A stretch of DNA of 64,000 bases from Selaginella moellendorffii (taxonomy: Eukaryota; Streptophyta; Lycopodiopsida; Selaginellales; Selaginellaceae): positions 1,158,952-1,222,951 of the forward strand of contig NW_003314307.1 in assembly GCF_000143415.4 (NCBI RefSeq), read 5' to 3'. A program made the position numbers and the translations under genes. Under the pieces are notes generated by a model. It was not told the DNA's origin, searched no databases, and saw only the letters and a program-made list of their open reading frames with translations. This document shows positions 12,819 through 25,072 of this stretch, in pieces (within the stretch, counting starts at the first letter, position 1; each line of letters opens with the position of its first letter).

Positions 12819-14222
12819 CTAAACCCTTTCAGCCGCTCGAGCCCACAGATCACTGACGCATCGGTAGTGTTGCTCACCTGGAATCAAGCCGTAGTCCCTC
12901 TCCATGGAGTCCAGCACGCGCATCCCCATTCCAACCCTGCCCCAATGGCTGCATGCTACCAGCGCCGAGGCAAAGCAAGCGCGATCCGGCGATTCCACGA
13001 GCTTGGCCTCGTTGAAGATCTCTACTGCCCGATCGAAGGCCGCATTGCGAGTGTAGGAGTCCATCATCGCGGTGAGAGCCACCAGGTCCTTCTCCGGCAT
13101 GGCCACGAACACGCCCAGGGCGCGCTCCAAGAGGCCTAGCTGCGCGTAGCCATAGACGAGCAGCGTCCAAGAGTATGGATTCTTCTCCGGCATCGCATCG
13201 AACAGGCGCTTGGATTCGTGGATCCTGCCCTCGCGGATGTAGGCGCCGAGCATCGTGTTCCAGGAGACCAGATCCAGGACTGGAATCCGATTCCACAGCC
13301 GCTCCACAGCCTCGTCGAGATTATTGCCGCAGTAGGCCGCCAGGATCGCGTTCCAGGCGGCTAAGCTGTGATCCGGCATGAGATCAAACACGACCTTGGC
13401 TTCTTCCATTCGAGCCGATTGAGCGTGCAAGGAAAGAAGCGCGGTGGAGGAGATTTCGTCGTGGACGGGCAAAGATTCACACAATGCCGCCACAGCCGCT
13501 GCCTGGTATTCACTACCGATCATCTGCGAGAAGAGATTGAGCATCATCGTGGCGGAGACGATATCCCACTGCGACATCGCCTCATTAAAGAATCGCTGCG
13601 CCTCGGCGTAGCTCCCGCCCTGGACGAGCGCCAGCAGCATCGAATTCCAGGAGATGAGATCCAGCTCCGGCATTCCCTGGAAAACCCTCGTCGCCTCTTC
13701 CAGCAGCCCCTTCTTGGCGTATCCCGCCAACATCGCATTCAAACAAGCCCTATCGCGCAGCTCCATCGCCAACAGAATGTCCCGCGCAGCTTCCAAACGC
13801 CCGTGATCGGCATATTCTGCTAGCATCGCGGTCGACGACACAAGATCCCACGCCGGCATGCGTTGGAACACGGAAAAAGCGGCCTCTGCATGGCCGCCAC
13901 GTATGCTGGCCGTTAAAAGGCTTGTCCACGTCACGACGTCCCACAGTGGCATCGCGTGGAACACTCGCAAAGCTTCTTCCAAATGCCCCAATTGGGCAAA
14001 TGCTTCCACGAGAGAATTCGAAGCGACGAGATCTTTGTGTGGCATTTGCGTAAAGATTTCCACTGCTAGCTCGATTCTCGCGCTGCGAGCGTAGGCATTG
14101 AGCATGATCGTGTAGGAGATCGCGTCGCGCAGTGGCATTCGATCGAAGACGCTCTTCACGCCATCCAGATTCTTCCTCCGGGCATTCGCGGCAAGCAGTG
14201 AGTTCCACTGCGACAATCCCAT
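12819..14222 (-). CDS. Pentatricopeptide repeat (PPR) protein, 467 aa
   Basis: A second intronless PPR gene, on the opposite strand and convergent with the previous one. The product starts MGLSQWNSLLAANARRKNLDGV and consists almost wholly of about 31-residue PPR units (for example VTWTSLLTASIRGGHAEAAFSVFQRMP and VSWNTMLGAYIREGRIHESKRLFDAMP). It ends inside an E-like motif (GEQHYRCVSDLWARAAERV), so the C-terminus is short for the family. Either the E domain has been trimmed or a late frameshift has removed the tail. Because the frame opens directly with a repeat, the true start may lie upstream or the N-terminal repeats may be lost; the codon at 14222 is the first ATG in this frame. Organellar RNA binding is inferred from the family. 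Confidence 0.85.
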   Translation of the reverse strand: MGLSQWNSLLAANARRKNLDGVKSVFDRMPLRDAISYTIMLNAYARSARIELAVEIFTQMPHKDLVASNSLVEAFAQLGHLEEALRVFHAMPLWDVVTWTSLLTASIRGGHAEAAFSVFQRMPAWDLVSSTAMLAEYADHGRLEAARDILLAMELRDRACLNAMLAGYAKKGLLEEATRVFQGMPELDLISWNSMLLALVQGGSYAEAQRFFNEAMSQWDIVSATMMLNLFSQMIGSEYQAAAVAALCESLPVHDEISSTALLSLHAQSARMEEAKVVFDLMPDHSLAAWNAILAAYCGNNLDEAVERLWNRIPVLDLVSWNTMLGAYIREGRIHESKRLFDAMPEKNPYSWTLLVYGYAQLGLLERALGVFVAMPEKDLVALTAMMDSYTRNAAFDRAVEIFNEAKLVESPDRACFASALVACSHWGRVGMGMRVLDSMERDYGLIPGEQHYRCVSDLWARAAERV

Positions 14223-14315
14223 ATCGCTCCCGCAAAATCGAAGCGATTCAATTCACAAAACTGGTGTCAGTAGACAAAATTTCCTCGAAGGAATGGAGAG
14301 AAGAATCTATACTTC

Positions 14316-15068
14316 CTATCGGTGCCTCCTCGAGGGATCGTCTTCCTCGCCTCCGCCTCTCAAATCCTTCCCATTCTCACCCTGATCCACACTGCCACCA
14401 CCGCCACTGGAACCATCAGCATTGCCAGGGATCTCTGCCTCTCGATCCAGCACGGCGTCGAGAATTCCAGCCAAAATTTCGCCAGTAAAACCCTCCGGAT
14501 CCTCCAAATCCCCCGGCAATGGACTCGGTCTCGCAAAGAAATGCGGCTCCTCGTCGCCGGGCATCAACACCAAGAAAGCCCCATCGTAGTTCTCGCTACC
14601 CTCGTCCTCTCCGGCGGCGGCATCCATAGCCGCAAGAGCTGCGGCCGATTCCACGTCCAATCCCACCCTGGCCGGCCTCCGGTACTTGTAATACGAGTAG
14701 AAGAGCAGCAGCAACGCGATCGCGATGAGGAAGAGCATGACGCACAGGCCGGCGATGACGATCACCATCGTTGGAGCTGGCTCCTGGCATCCCACCGATC
14801 CGTCGGGGCACAGATTCTGCGATGGCGGCAGGGTTCCTCGATCGAGCTTGGCACCTGCGCGAAATATTTCGTGAGGAAAGATTGAAAAGCACGCCATCAC
14901 GGACCGAAATTTGGAGCAGCAGCGCCTCCCCCGCCCATCTCCTCCCGGTTCTTGCTCGTCCAAGCGCTCGCGATCAAGAAGATCACATCTCTCCATCCTG
15001 CTGTGGCAGCCGCGGCTCCCCTGCAGCTCAAAGTCTTGGATCCGCGCAAGATGATCGAAAACCCTCAC
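14316..15068 (-). CDS. Single-pass membrane protein with acidic glycine-rich tail, unknown function
   Basis: I do not recognise this family. The open frame allows 250 residues; an internal ATG at 14897 (giving MACFSIFPHEIF) would yield a 193-aa product and is the more likely start, because the first 57 residues are Arg/Cys-rich and look like leader sequence. A short extracellular or lumenal segment with two cysteines (LCPDGSVGC) precedes one strong transmembrane helix at about residues 101-123 of the long form, followed by a basic stop-transfer KYRRP. The cytosolic part is acidic, with EDEGSENYDGAF and a Gly/Ser-rich tail that may be disordered. The topology is inferred from the positive-inside rule. 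No enzyme motif is seen. Confidence 0.6.
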   Translation of the reverse strand: MRVFDHLARIQDFELQGSRGCHSRMERCDLLDRERLDEQEPGGDGRGRRCCSKFRSVMACFSIFPHEIFRAGAKLDRGTLPPSQNLCPDGSVGCQEPAPTMVIVIAGLCVMLFLIAIALLLLFYSYYKYRRPARVGLDVESAAALAAMDAAAGEDEGSENYDGAFLVLMPGDEEPHFFARPSPLPGDLEDPEGFTGEILAGILDAVLDREAEIPGNADGSSGGGGSVDQGENGKDLRGGGEEDDPSRRHR

Positions 15069-15293
15069 TACTTCTCGAGCTCGCGGAGGCGATCATCGCT
15101 ATCCCCGGCGACGCCTTAGGCGGCAAGAAAGAACTTATGAAGGATCGCGTCTTTTGAGCTGACCTAGGCTAGCTACATTCTTTTGAGCAGGCCAGGTCGG
15201 TGGTTCGATACTCCTTCCTTTCTCTTCCTGGTTATTAGGGCGAGCAATGGCGCCCCTGAGCTAGAGGTGAGCAGCGGTGCCGACGAGCGATCG

Positions 15294-17937
15294 ATGGAGG
15301 CGCTGTCCAGCTTCAAGCCGATCTGCAATCGAGCGCAGGGCCAGATCGATCCCTTGCTTGCCGCGCATTGCAACAGCACCGCATTCTTGTTCTCCATCAA
15401 TCCTTCCCGCTACGAGGATTTGCACGTCGTGGTGTCCGACTTCCATTCCAACACCTGGCGCGCGAGCTTCGACTACGACTACCTCGAAAATCTGGTGAGC
15501 ATTGTGTCTGTGCTCAACGATTTCTGGCTATAGCTTGAGTGGTTCTACTGCAGAGAAATGAGCTGGGAATACGCGATAGCTTCCCTGTCTATATGCAAAA
15601 TCTACACGATGGCTTTTCATCCAACCAAGTGAAGTTTGAGCTCAGCGCGGCAGCACCTAGTCGTGAGTTTCTTCTTTATGCTTGCTTAGTTTTTCTGGTG
15701 TTCTTCTCGAACACTTCCCTCACTTTTCAAATGCTCCCATCCCAGGTGCTGCTGCATCGGGACGACTGAAAACCAGGATCTCCTTGAGAGAAATCTCGCT
15801 GGAGCTGGAGCTTTCAGAAGGGAGATGTGCCAGCGACAACATGAGCACACTGATTTGGGAGTTTTTCGAGATCCTTTCAGCAGGTTGGTTCTTAGAGACG
15901 GCGTGTTGCTTCTTGTTTGTCATGCCTTAGTTCATCGCTGATGTAGCCTTTTTGATTTGAAGCTTCTTCTCGCAGCCAAGAGCCGAGTGTTCCATTTGGA
16001 AGCTGCTCTAGCGGAAGGGAAGGTACACGGAGCAAGCTCGCTCTTATAACTGCTAATGTTTTTCATCTCACAGATCAAAACTTTGAAAGTTTTGGATACT
16101 GTGGAGTGCATTAGAGCGAAACAGAGGGCCATGGCTATAAACGTCAGCCCTTTGAACCCGTCGCGGAAGCAGCCCAAACCTGTTTTGCAAGCGGCACCCT
16201 CGACTGTCAAGGTATTTAGTATTCGTCTTCCTTCTCCAAACAGCTTGTTCTTCTAGTTTCCCAGTAATTCATCCGACGGGAGCTTTTTCCTTGGAGAAGC
16301 TCCTTGCAGCCCGGACTTGAAGCTTGAAGAAACGTATTGTGCCGGTACGTATTCCAGCTCTGGCACTATGCTTCTGCTTACGTTGAAAATGCAGGCGGTG
16401 ATGAGATGAGCGCTTCTACTGCGAATGGTATTCATGACCAACTATTTGAGGCAATGCCAAATAATCAAGGTCTACTTCCGTCCCTGGATATGCAGCCGCA
16501 TATTAATGCTGACGCTGATCGAGAAGAGAAGAATCGAAGCCTATGTAGTGATTTGTGGGCGAAGTATGCGAAGATTTTCTTGCAGCTTGGTTTACATGCT
16601 AATGTTTTTCTTTCTACTGTCATTTTCCAGGCGGCATTTCTTAGAATGGAGGAAAGAGCAGGGACTGCCATCTTCTAATCTCGAGGATCTACCTCTGCCA
16701 GAACTTGCTGATTGTCTTACAAAGTTCTTTCGCATGGTAAAGAAGCGGAACGGAAGCCTTTTTCCTTCGGAAAGGTACAGGTTTATCTTTCCTGTTTTTT
16801 TCTGATTACCCACGCAAACTCGTTTTTCTGTTTCTAGTTTGCGTGCCATGTTCCGGGCATTTTGCCGCATTCTCAGATCTCACTACAGAAAACTACAACT
16901 ACAGGGACAATATGATGGTCCTGGGGTCGACTTGAGCAGAGACTCACTCTTTGAAAGAGCGAGGCTTGCATGTCTCGAAGCTATGAAGTATAGCAAATCA
17001 CACGGAGGAAATGTGAAACGAAGGAAGAAGCCTGACGAATGGATTCCTGCTCCGGAGGAGGACATTCTTTGCCATCCTGCAAACCAAGTGACGGACCCGT
17101 ATGGTTTGCTGAAGAGGCTTTGCTTCTACGTCATACGCAAGTTTCATGTCCATGGACATATGGAACTCTACTATACGACGGACGTAGAGTTCAAACGATT
17201 TGGGAACGGGGACGGCACTGCGACCTGGGAGTAAGTTCTCGCTCGTCTTATTCTTTCATCTTTCTGGTTATAATGGCTTGAAAATGTTTGCTTTCAGATA
17301 CGATGAGAAAAGAGCTGCAAATCACAAGCGAAAATCCTCGTTTAGAGAGCCTGTGTCGTGCTCCGAGAGTGACGTCGTGCTATGTCTGGACAAGTACTTC
17401 TTCCACGCGCCTCCAAAAGCTTCCGCGAGCGAACCAAGGCAACTCTTTCTAGCTCCGATCGGAAAGCCCGAATCGAACGTAAGTCGTGCATATATCTTTT
17501 CCTCCTTGCTGATACCTTTCTTCTCTTCACAGGTCTGGTACCGGAACCAAATCATGAATCTCAAAACTTTGCGTGGATGGTATAGATACATGGGCCCAAT
17601 GCCAGGTCGAGCCGATTCCGATCCACACCTGAGGTAAACTTTGCGTTTTATACCAGTTTTCGTCTCCATTCCTGACTCGATCATCAGTAGCAGCATGTCA
17701 CAAATGGACGTACTTTACCACGACAGTGATCCGGATCACAACTTGGACGCTGCCGTGAGCTCGGCTGCGTACCTCACGACTCCCAGAGAGTTCCAAGACT
17801 CCGGGAGCTTCGAAAGAAATGGCGGCGGCGGCGTCGTTCCAATGGGGCTGGGATTGGGCTGTGGCGGGGACGAAGAACACTACGATGGTTTCGACGCAAG
17901 CATCAACGACGATCTCTCGGACAACGAGCGCTACTAG
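15294..17937 (+). CDS. PAXX/XRCC4-like head fused to Crypton-derived DUF3504 domain, 652 aa (predicted)
   Basis: Twelve exons join in one frame: 15294-15494, 15554-15662, 15746-15883, 15976-16022, 16074-16211, 16257-16344, 16395-16563, 16631-16774, 16838-17230, 17298-17478, 17533-17633 and 17688-17937. All have GT-AG introns and the total is 1,959 nt. Residues about 30-165 resemble the XRCC4-superfamily head of PAXX: strands through LHVVVSDFHSNTW, a FDYDYLENLRNELGI helix, then a helix with AKSRVFHLEAALAEGK that could begin the coiled coil. Residues about 297-569 match DUF3504, the tyrosine-recombinase remnant of Crypton transposons found in ZMYM, QRICH1 and KCTD1: HFLEWRKEQGLP, LPELADCLTKFF, SLRAMFRAF, PYGLLKRLCFYV, YDEKRAANHKRK and WYRNQIMNLKTLRGW. 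The Arg-His-x-x-Arg-His-Tyr catalytic end is missing. The tail (570-652) is acidic and Gly-rich. A role in DNA end joining is inference. Two separate genes remain possible, with the first ending at 16256. Confidence 0.75.
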
Positions 17938-17992
17938 AAGAGGTTTTTGCTTTCCATTATTTTCTATCCATCTCTTCGATCGAGAAGCTTTC

Positions 17993-18782
<790 letters not shown>

Positions 18783-18994
18783 CTACTTCTAATCGCTCAA
18801 GTAGCCATGGAAAGCATATTCGAGGAATCTAAACAGAGGAACCCTAACCCCAGGTTAATTTGTTTAATGTGGGAATTATGCGATTGGCTGGATTCCGGAT
18901 TGGGCGTAGAAGCTTTTGTGGCCGCAGGGCTGCGTTCCAGTGTTTGTGGAAAGCACCCTAGAAAGAAAGAGAGAAAGGGAGTGGAAGCAACACG

Positions 18995-19730
18995 ATGGCG
19001 CTCCGGTCTATGGCGGCGCAAGCTGCCACGATTCTGAGAATTCGATGCCAGCCTCACCTGGCGCAGGCCTTGGCGATTCCACTGGCGCGCGGATTTGCAA
19101 GTAAGTCCTGGGATTTTCATCGCAATGTAGGCTTCTTGGCATGGATCTAGCACGCAAATTCAGCGTGATTCTTACCCTCTTTCGTTTTTTCTTCCAGCCG
19201 AAGCTCCAATCCCCCAAGACTTGAAATTTCTGGAATCGCACGAATGGGTCAAGGTGGAGAGTGGGACTGGAACTGTGGGTATCAGCGACCATGCCCAGGT
19301 AAAACGAGCTAGAAATTTTTAGTTTTATTTTCTATCTCTCGTGATTGTCGTGTGTATGTAGCATGAATTGGGTGATGTGGTGTTTGCGGATTTGCCAGAA
19401 GTTGGGTCTTCTGTGACGAAAGGGAAGAACTTTGGTGTGGTGGAGAGCGTCAAGGCTTGCAGCGATATCTACAGCCCAGTGTCTGGCGAAGTGATTGAAG
19501 TGAACGAAGAAGTCAAGCAAACTCCAGCGCTCGTAAGTGACACCAGGAGCAAAACGAAGCTTTTTTTTTTTTCTTGAATCACTCCCGAATTGCTTTCTTG
19601 CTTCCAGGTGAACAAGAATGCGTTTGGCGAGGGATGGCTGATCAAAGTGAAGATGTCCAACGTCTCCGATCTCGACGGCCTAATGGACCCAGCTGCGTAC
19701 GAAGAACACGTAAAGAGTGGAGGGCACTAG
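18995..19730 (+). CDS. GDCH: Glycine cleavage system H protein, mitochondrial, 166 aa
   Basis: The H protein carries the lipoyl arm that shuttles the aminomethyl group between the P, T and L proteins of glycine decarboxylase, the mitochondrial step of photorespiration and one-carbon metabolism. Four exons, 18995-19100, 19198-19298, 19362-19532 and 19608-19730, join in frame (501 nt). The first exon codes for a mitochondrial presequence ([17 protein letters not shown], ending ARGFA), basic and amphipathic. The mature part opens [13 protein letters not shown] and holds the lipoylation motif [15 protein letters not shown] with the target lysine at residue 100. The C-terminal GEGWLIKVK and the final [11 protein letters not shown] are family hallmarks. 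The gene looks intact and ordinary. Confidence 0.97.
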
Positions 19731-20860
19731 CCTAGCTAGCCATAAAATCAAAGAGAGAGCCAAGTTCTTTCAAGCTCAAATGCTCTCATCATCTCTGGGG
19801 TTGAGATCAATTTCATGTTTAGACTTTGAGATCGGATAGGCTGGGAGGTATCACTGGTTGACATGAATCTGATCTTGTGAGCTAGAAAGTGAGAGTGATA
19901 CGCATCTCCACAAACTTCCTATGAGACCTGCATCACAATCCTTGCCTGTAGCAGTGCCACGAATGAAAAGTTTTCTTCATCTGCAAAAGAAAACAAAGTT
20001 GGCAAGAGTTTACAACAATGCGCACACCTCTCGGAGTGGAGAACCAATTGTAGGTATTCATTGAGTTTTACTTACCTACAAGGCCTACTTTTCAGATTTT
20101 CTTACTAGGTGATTGTCATAGAGGGCACGGATGCAATCACTCTAGAAGTCTTGTATCCCATGCCTTTCAGGTTCAAGCTCGCTGCTTGCTTCTAAAGTTG
20201 CGGAAATGAGAGTTGGTGTGGATGAGGTGATCAGGAAAAGATGATGTGGATGTGAGAAGTATTTTCTTTCTTTTAAGTTTCTTGATTAAATTCCGTATAA
20301 AACTTGATGTACTTCCAGCATAAGGAAAAAAAGTAGCGCTAGTTTTGGTTTGCCTGCACACTAAAACAGCTTAGACCAGTCAGTTAGAATCTCGGTTTCC
20401 CAAAGCATGCGTTTCGGGTTCGATTCCCCATGTTACTTAAGAATATTGGGGATGGATAGATGATGCATTCCCGTTGCTCGCGACTCTTTGCCACTGCCGT
20501 GAAAATCCAGAAAAATCGCTACAATCGTCACGGGGAACAGTAATCAGCAACGTATGTAGTCTCCTCCAGAACAAAGGAAAATCCTCTGGAGGTAGCTGCG
20601 AGGCTTTTAAATTCGACAAAGCTCTCGAAGTCCTGTTTCCTTGGTCTTTGCTAGATGTATCATTGAGAAAAAACCGAGCGTCGCAGATGCAGGAATACAA
20701 ACTCGCAACCCGGGGAGACTTATAGCTTCGATGATCAATGAGCATTCAACTCCCACGAAAAACTTGAAGAGGAAAGATAGAGCGACACGAACGAGCACTC
20801 GAGAAGTCTTGCGGCAGTAAGGAGGAACTTGAACAGGTGCTCGCCAGATTCGGACGAGAT
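19731..20860. other. Intergenic region, no gene seen
   Basis: This holds the 3' UTR of the H-protein gene and about 1 kb without a convincing frame. A tRNA-like string with a B-box match (GGTTCGATTCC, near 20418) lies at about 20375-20440, but its anticodon stem does not pair; see rejected items. Nothing else is visible. Confidence 0.5.
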
Positions 20861-21735
20861 GGGAACGATTTCCTGGCGCCAGATGAGGGAGCCTGGACGA
20901 AGCTCGGCGATTTTTCAACGACATAAAGCAGCGAACCGTGGTGTCCTGGAATGCGATCATGGAGAAAAGGATTTAGCACTGGAACTTTTCTCCACCATGC
21001 TGGATCAAGGCTTTGGCTGTTCGTGGTGCCTGCGCCGTCTTGGCAGCGGGAGAAGACGGCAGAGAGGTGGCTTGGATAAATGGTGAAAGTGGGCTCTCTG
21101 GAGAGAGCAATGTCTTTCCAGGAGGGGCCTCGAGTCTAACCGGTTTCTGGCAAGCATGCAACTCGACTTTTACGTCAAGTGTGGATCTCTGGAAGATGCT
21201 CCACAGGTTTTTGACAGGATCCAAGACCGCAGTGTGTCATCTTGGAACGTTATGATCCGGAGAGCAATCAAGGCGAAGTGGCTCTCGAGCTCTTTTCTCT
21301 GATGCAACGCACTAGAGGTGGTGAGCTGGATGCTCGGACATTCCTCGTGGCAGCCATTGCCTGCACGAGTCTGGCAGCTAGAGAAAGTGCAGAACTTCTG
21401 CAGGGAAAACTTATCAAGGTGGTCAATTTGGAAAGAGGCATGGCACTTCATAAACTACTTGGAGGAAAGGTCCCTGCGAACCTATTCGTTGGGAGAATCC
21501 TCATCAACTTGTACACGAAGTGCAGGAGCACGATGGACGCTACTCGGGTCTTTGAGAAGATGCGACGTGGTGCTGTGGACTGCTTTGGTTCTGGCATTTG
21601 TGGAAAACAAAGAGGATGAAGCGGCCTTGGAGGTTTTCTCTCGCATGCTGCAGGAGGAAAGCTTGGCACCGGACTCAAGAACTTTTGTCGCTGTCTTGAG
21701 AACAAAGCTTTACCATGGTGAGCCTCTGGTGTAGT
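20860..21735 (+). pseudogene. Degenerate PPR gene
   Basis: PPR signatures occur in all three forward frames in the right order, so this is a frameshifted former PPR gene rather than a working one. Recognisable pieces include DIKQRTVVSWNAIMEK (about 20920-20965), DFYVKCGSLEDAPQVFDRIQDRSVSSWNVMI (about 21165-21260), LINLYTKCRSTMDATRVFEKM (about 21505-21565) and DVVLWTALVLAFVENKEDEAALEVFSRML (about 21568-21650). The -KCGS-, VF-x-x-I/M and SWN spacing is that of PLS-class repeats from the DYW/E subgroup. It looks unrelated in detail to the three intact PPR genes here, which lack the YVKCGSL type. At least three frame changes and stops break it. Confidence 0.72.
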
Positions 21736-24700
21736 GGCAGCTCCCTGATATCCCAGTTTCTGCTGTTCCTGCCAAGCCAAAACAAATCATGAGCAATTCG
21801 ATGGATCAATCGAAACATATCAGCCATTTTCCTTCCAAGTTATGCTTTTCTGATTATGATTATTGGACATTGTTTTCGTGAGGGAAACAATGCCAAAATC
21901 AATTTAGAGTTACAGCATAAACAGTCAGAGTGTTTACATGAGTTTACATTATTGTCTAACTATTTAGCTTTTCCAATGCTTGTCTCACATTTTCAACACT
22001 TGCAATTTTCTTAAACAGATTGTTTATTGTTTTCAATTCATAATACTTATGCATGTGTGGATGAGAATTCCATTGCTTGGCTGCAAGAAAAAGGATTCTA
22101 GCTTATCATCCACAATCACTGCCTTAATCTCGAGAGATTTTTCACAACTTTTTTCCCTACGACTTCCTTGGGTAAGCACGAATCTCTATACAGACAATGG
22201 GCAAAGAAATTCCCAGTTGGGTCGAGTTTGTCTAAAATCTTGTCCACATATGACTTCATTAAAGCACAATATTGTATATTTTATTCATCTCTTTTAGAAA
22301 GTCATCCACACTTAGCCTCTTTGCCACTGCAATGGAATAATTTCCCCACTAAAGAGCTTGAGGGATGCTATGGCTTTATAGGCATGAATTAGTGTTTCAT
22401 CCATATCCACATAAGCATGAGTTTTTTCTCCAAAACTGGTGGCAACAGCAAAGAATAATTTGACAACTTCACTTTTTTGTTCTTCTCTTTTAGTGGTGAT
22501 GTCGAGCATCACAAAACTCCTTTTCATAGCTGATAAAAATAATGCAAGCCCTAGATTAATCGTAACAAACCATTAATACACTTCCATGTAGAAATTCCAT
22601 GATGCCAACCCTAGTGCCGAGAGTCTCTAGGCAGCTCAAGCTCCATGCTCGGGATCCTTGTGGATCTTCTAGCAGTCTAAAATGAAAAAAAAGGGTATAA
22701 ATCAATTATTTACTTGCATGTAAATGTTTTGTTTCTATTCCATAGAACACAATCACTCAACAATTACAAAGCTTAAGATAAGATACAAACAAGAATGAAA
22801 GGCTTACCCTATTGCTTTGTAACATGCACAAACATAATAAGCCATTGCAATGCCAAAAATTTGCATATGTGATTAAAAATGTGAGAAATCAATGGAATAT
22901 TAGTTATAATATAATTGCAATTTCAATTTCAATTTCAATTTCTCATAAAAAAACCCACTACATTCAACATTCTAACAGCTCCAAAAAAAGCTTTACTCTC
23001 GCCTCTATACTTTAATCTCCACACTAATTGATCATTATCTAAATTAATGCACCATGCTATGAACAAGCTATGAGAAATGAGAGGCATTTGTGAAAGTGAT
23101 CAAAACACTATATTTATATTAGGGCATACTGCTCTGCAAGAAATTAGGTATAACTGCATAAAATAAGAGGTAAATGAAACTCATGCAAAGGAAAAGAGAG
23201 ATATTCACGATCAGAAGATTACAAATCTATACTCAATAACATAAGAATGAGACAATAAACCTTACTAAATTTATGGTGATGTTATGTTGTCTAACATGAC
23301 ATTTATTGCATAGCAATATAAGGTGTCATGCCCAATGCATATATAACATATCTTATAAAAAAAATATTATGCACATAATCATGTTTCAATTGTTTATATA
23401 ACAATTGAAAAGTGATTGTGTGCATAATAATAACTCAAAAAAAAAAAAAGAAAGATAGAAGACCATGCATGGTGTTTCACTTTGAGAATGATCGGGAAAA
23501 AAAATATTTTAGATTCAATGGCAAAGATTGCTATCACAATTAAAGCCAATAGCAAATAGAGGTGAATTAATATTGTATATGTAAAGGATCCACATGTTTT
23601 TTCTCCAACGCTAAATCTGGAGGAAGTTTGTGGCATTTCTCTAGTCTCTATGACAAAGTTAAGACTCTTTTGAAGATGAACTACCACACTTGTCTCATGT
23701 GGGAGGTAAAGTAGTATGTTTTGATCACAAGTTGGAGAATGTTCACACCTCACTTGAATTTACAAATTGGAGTTAAATTGTGATCAAACATTGTTTTGGC
23801 ATTAGAGACATATTGATGGTGGAGCTTTATGGTAGGTTTCGCATGTCATAAAGCATAAGAGGTGGCTTTAAGTTTCATGGCAAGGGAGGCAGATGACCCA
23901 AGAGCAGCACAAAATGTTCATGCTTATAATTTTATTACTTCGTGAGAGTTCATTCTTGATGTTGTTTTAGTCCCTATAGGACATTAAGGAATGTATATAT
24001 ATATATTATTCACATATGTGTAAATATATAATGCTCCTATGTGCAATCATAGCAAACGTCAGTTGATCGTCAAAAGCATCACACTCAATCTATACACATC
24101 TGCCTCGTCTCGCCAAACATTTCAGGATCGCCATAGACTTGATCAGCCACAGCACGGAACGAACTTCTCAACCTACCACCGGGTGTTCTTGGAGATTCCC
24201 GACCATGACATGAAGCACATTGGTGGAGTGGAGTTTGTCTCCTCCTGGTGCCTGAGGCGCTTTAACGAAGTCTTTTATGAGTGAAGGGTGGACATGTTCC
24301 GGGGAGACACTTTCTCCCTCCCGAGTTTCCACCCTGTAGAACACATTTCGAAAGAAGGAAATTCTTTTCGTCCTGATCTCATCGCACCCAAAGGAACCAG
24401 CCGATTGACATCTACCGACGTGATCACGAGCTCGCTGGTAGCATAGTAATCGAAGACGTCTTCGTCATTCTTGCTCCAAAAGGTCCTGGTACGTCCGGTC
24501 GTTGATGAGAGGTGGGAAATGGCGACGTGAGTGGTTCCTTGGGTGGAGGCACCGAGCGCTTGGAACAACGCACGCAATCAGCATCACGTACGTATGCTGA
24601 AAGATGATGGCTTACGAATCGAACACGGTGGTAAGGGAGTTGTTTGGAGGTCCAATCAGCTCTCTGGCGTTTGCACGTCCACGATCCCAAAGTCCCAGCT

Positions 24701-25072
24701 CGATCCTTGTCCCATCCTCCTGTGAGAAAGATGACTCCATTACGCGAGTTCAACCAGTATAAAGTTCAAGGAATACCTTGTCCATCCCAACGAGTGAATG
24801 GGAGAAACGCACTCGTTAAAGCCACTCAAAAGAGAAAATGGGAGTGATCGATCTTGGTAACCCGGTAACGAGACGCTCCACTCCCACAAGCCTGGGAGCC
24901 TACTCGTTAGCGTCACCTTGCCCCGTGATCCAAATGGAAAGGCTCAGCAATTCTCCAGCATACCAAGGGTGGCGCGGATCTATATCCTACCCCACAGCTG
25001 GGGTAGGATAGACTCTCCAGGGCTCGGCCGTGTCCCCGTACTGCTTCCTCCAACTGCGCCATAGCCCCGATT
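21736..25072. other. AT-rich intergenic DNA with unrecognised small frames
   Basis: From 21,800 to 24,030 the DNA is AT-rich with short homopolymers and no credible coding frame. From 24,040 to 24,900 base composition rises and short frames appear on both strands (for example a plus-strand stretch ending RRFNEVFYE at about 24280). I cannot assign these to a family and they look like decayed coding DNA. A 10-bp near-palindrome around 24990-25010 (CTACCCCAGCTG/GGGTAG) lies just before the next PPR gene. Confidence 0.4.

Noticed and set aside
20370-20445. tRNA-like string with a GGTTCGATTCC B box and an apparent CCC anticodon
   Set aside because: The anticodon stem does not pair, the T stem has a mismatch and no acceptor stem forms; at best a tRNA-derived relic.
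24039-24753. Overlapping frames on both strands near 24 kb
   Set aside because: No recognisable family and no consistent exon joins; may be decayed coding DNA but not supportable.
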